NCBI GenBank assembly: GCA_016714495.1
Contig: JADKDU010000016.1
Location: 1-59,961, forward strand
Direction of reading: 5' to 3'
Length of the DNA stretch: 59,961 nt
Origin: Hyphomonadaceae bacterium
GTDB taxonomy: Bacteria > Pseudomonadota > Alphaproteobacteria > Caulobacterales > Hyphomonadaceae
This document shows positions 59,734 through 59,961 of the stretch, one piece after another. Both the position numbers and the translations under genes were made by a program. Position 1 is the stretch's first letter, and every line of letters starts with the position of its first letter. Below the pieces are notes generated by a model. The model did not search any database. It was not told the DNA's origin and was given only the letters and a program-made list of their open reading frames with translations.

Positions 59734-59961
59734 ATGCTCGTCCAATGTCAGGGCTGCGGGTCAAGAGTCAGCGACACAGCTGCAGCGTGTCCGAAATGCG
59801 AAGTCGCGTCGGAGACGCTCTTGGGGCCGCCGGCACCTTGTCGCGAATGCGGGAAGATATACCGGCCCAGCGGCCGACAGTTGTTCAAGCTGTGGCGCCC
59901 GACGAAATAGTGAGCAACGCCATCGCCTGACGCGCGACACAACCGCAGTGATTGATGCTGC
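59734..59961 (+). pseudogene. Zinc-ribbon protein, frameshifted and cut by the window edge (array member D)
   Basis: ATG 59734 with GGGGG upstream. MLVQCQGCGSRVSDTAAACP, KCEVASETLLGPPAPCRECG, then a stop in this frame; one shift near 59867 restores the second ribbon half (DSCSSCGARRNSEQRHRL) and the frame runs open to the end of the window. Closest in sequence to members A and B. Confidence 0.55.

Noticed and set aside
56670..59961. Programmed ribosomal frameshifting as the main explanation of the broken zinc-ribbon genes
   Set aside because: The shift points do not share a slippery sequence or a common direction, and several per gene would be needed. Decay or sequence error is simpler.
1..59961. 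CRISPR arrays, rRNA genes, known riboswitches
   Set aside because: No regularly spaced repeats, no rRNA sequence and no recognisable riboswitch core were seen on either strand.

Overview
The window reads as a high-GC alphaproteobacterial chromosome segment. From about position 1 to 54991 it is an integrative and conjugative element (ICE), followed by about 5 kb of host-side sequence. Evidence for the ICE: a complete Trb-type (P-type) mating-pair-formation operon, a VirD4-type coupling protein, a TraF peptidase, a ParB-like protein, an SSB, an ArdC antirestriction protein, a DUF3363-type relaxase, an AlpA-like HTH protein and a tyrosine integrase. Directly behind the integrase lies the 3' end of a tRNA gene (T-arm plus acceptor, probably tRNA-Gly). 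Only the 3' fragment is present, so this is the displaced-fragment end of the element. The other end, with the intact tRNA, should lie to the left of the window. The alphaproteobacterial assignment rests on gene order and protein style, not on a marker gene.

Layout. 1-1293: a ThiF/E1-like gene (one-base frameshift) overlapping a DUF6527 gene, the tail of a ubiquitin-like-conjugation cassette. 1374-12935 (minus): trbI-G-F-L-J-E-D-C-B, a CopG-like gene and traG. 13288-16772 (plus): a LysR regulator, traF and parB. 17142-30699: a dense signalling block with two large hybrid histidine kinases and five receiver proteins (one a pseudo-receiver without its phosphorylatable Asp, one broken by nonsense codons). 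Embedded in it is a four-gene operon: receiver, YaiO-like outer-membrane barrel, HEAT-repeat membrane protein and processive GT2 glycosyltransferase. 31095-39394 (minus): bcsA, bcsB, a bcsC-like porin gene and a membrane PAS sensor. 39803-44370: a TMEM175-like channel, an IS3 element, a GNAT acetyltransferase and an IS110 remnant split by an IS630 element. 44713-46094: ssb and ardC, then an IS21 element (5-bp target duplication) and an IS110-family element. 50474-54712: a small conserved-looking ORF, the relaxase, the AlpA-like gene and the integrase. 54961-54991: tRNA 3' end. 55298-59961: a secreted Sel1-repeat/trypsin-like protease and a tandem array of four zinc-ribbon membrane-protein genes, all frameshifted.

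How it fits together. The element seems to move a surface/biofilm programme: a c-di-GMP-responsive cellulose synthase (PilZ motifs intact), a second minimal exopolysaccharide synthase-exporter set, and the phosphorelay proteins that could control them, inserted between parB and ssb of the transfer backbone. Sequence-level signals that may be new: an 18-bp palindrome placed before both the relaxase and the AlpA-like gene; a shared leader (CTCAAGGG motif plus GC hairpin) before parB, ssb and the 53-aa gene; and the zinc-ribbon array. Single-base indels recur (thiF, trbL twice, parB, ardC and several in the zinc-ribbon array). Raw reads should be consulted before calling these pseudogenes.
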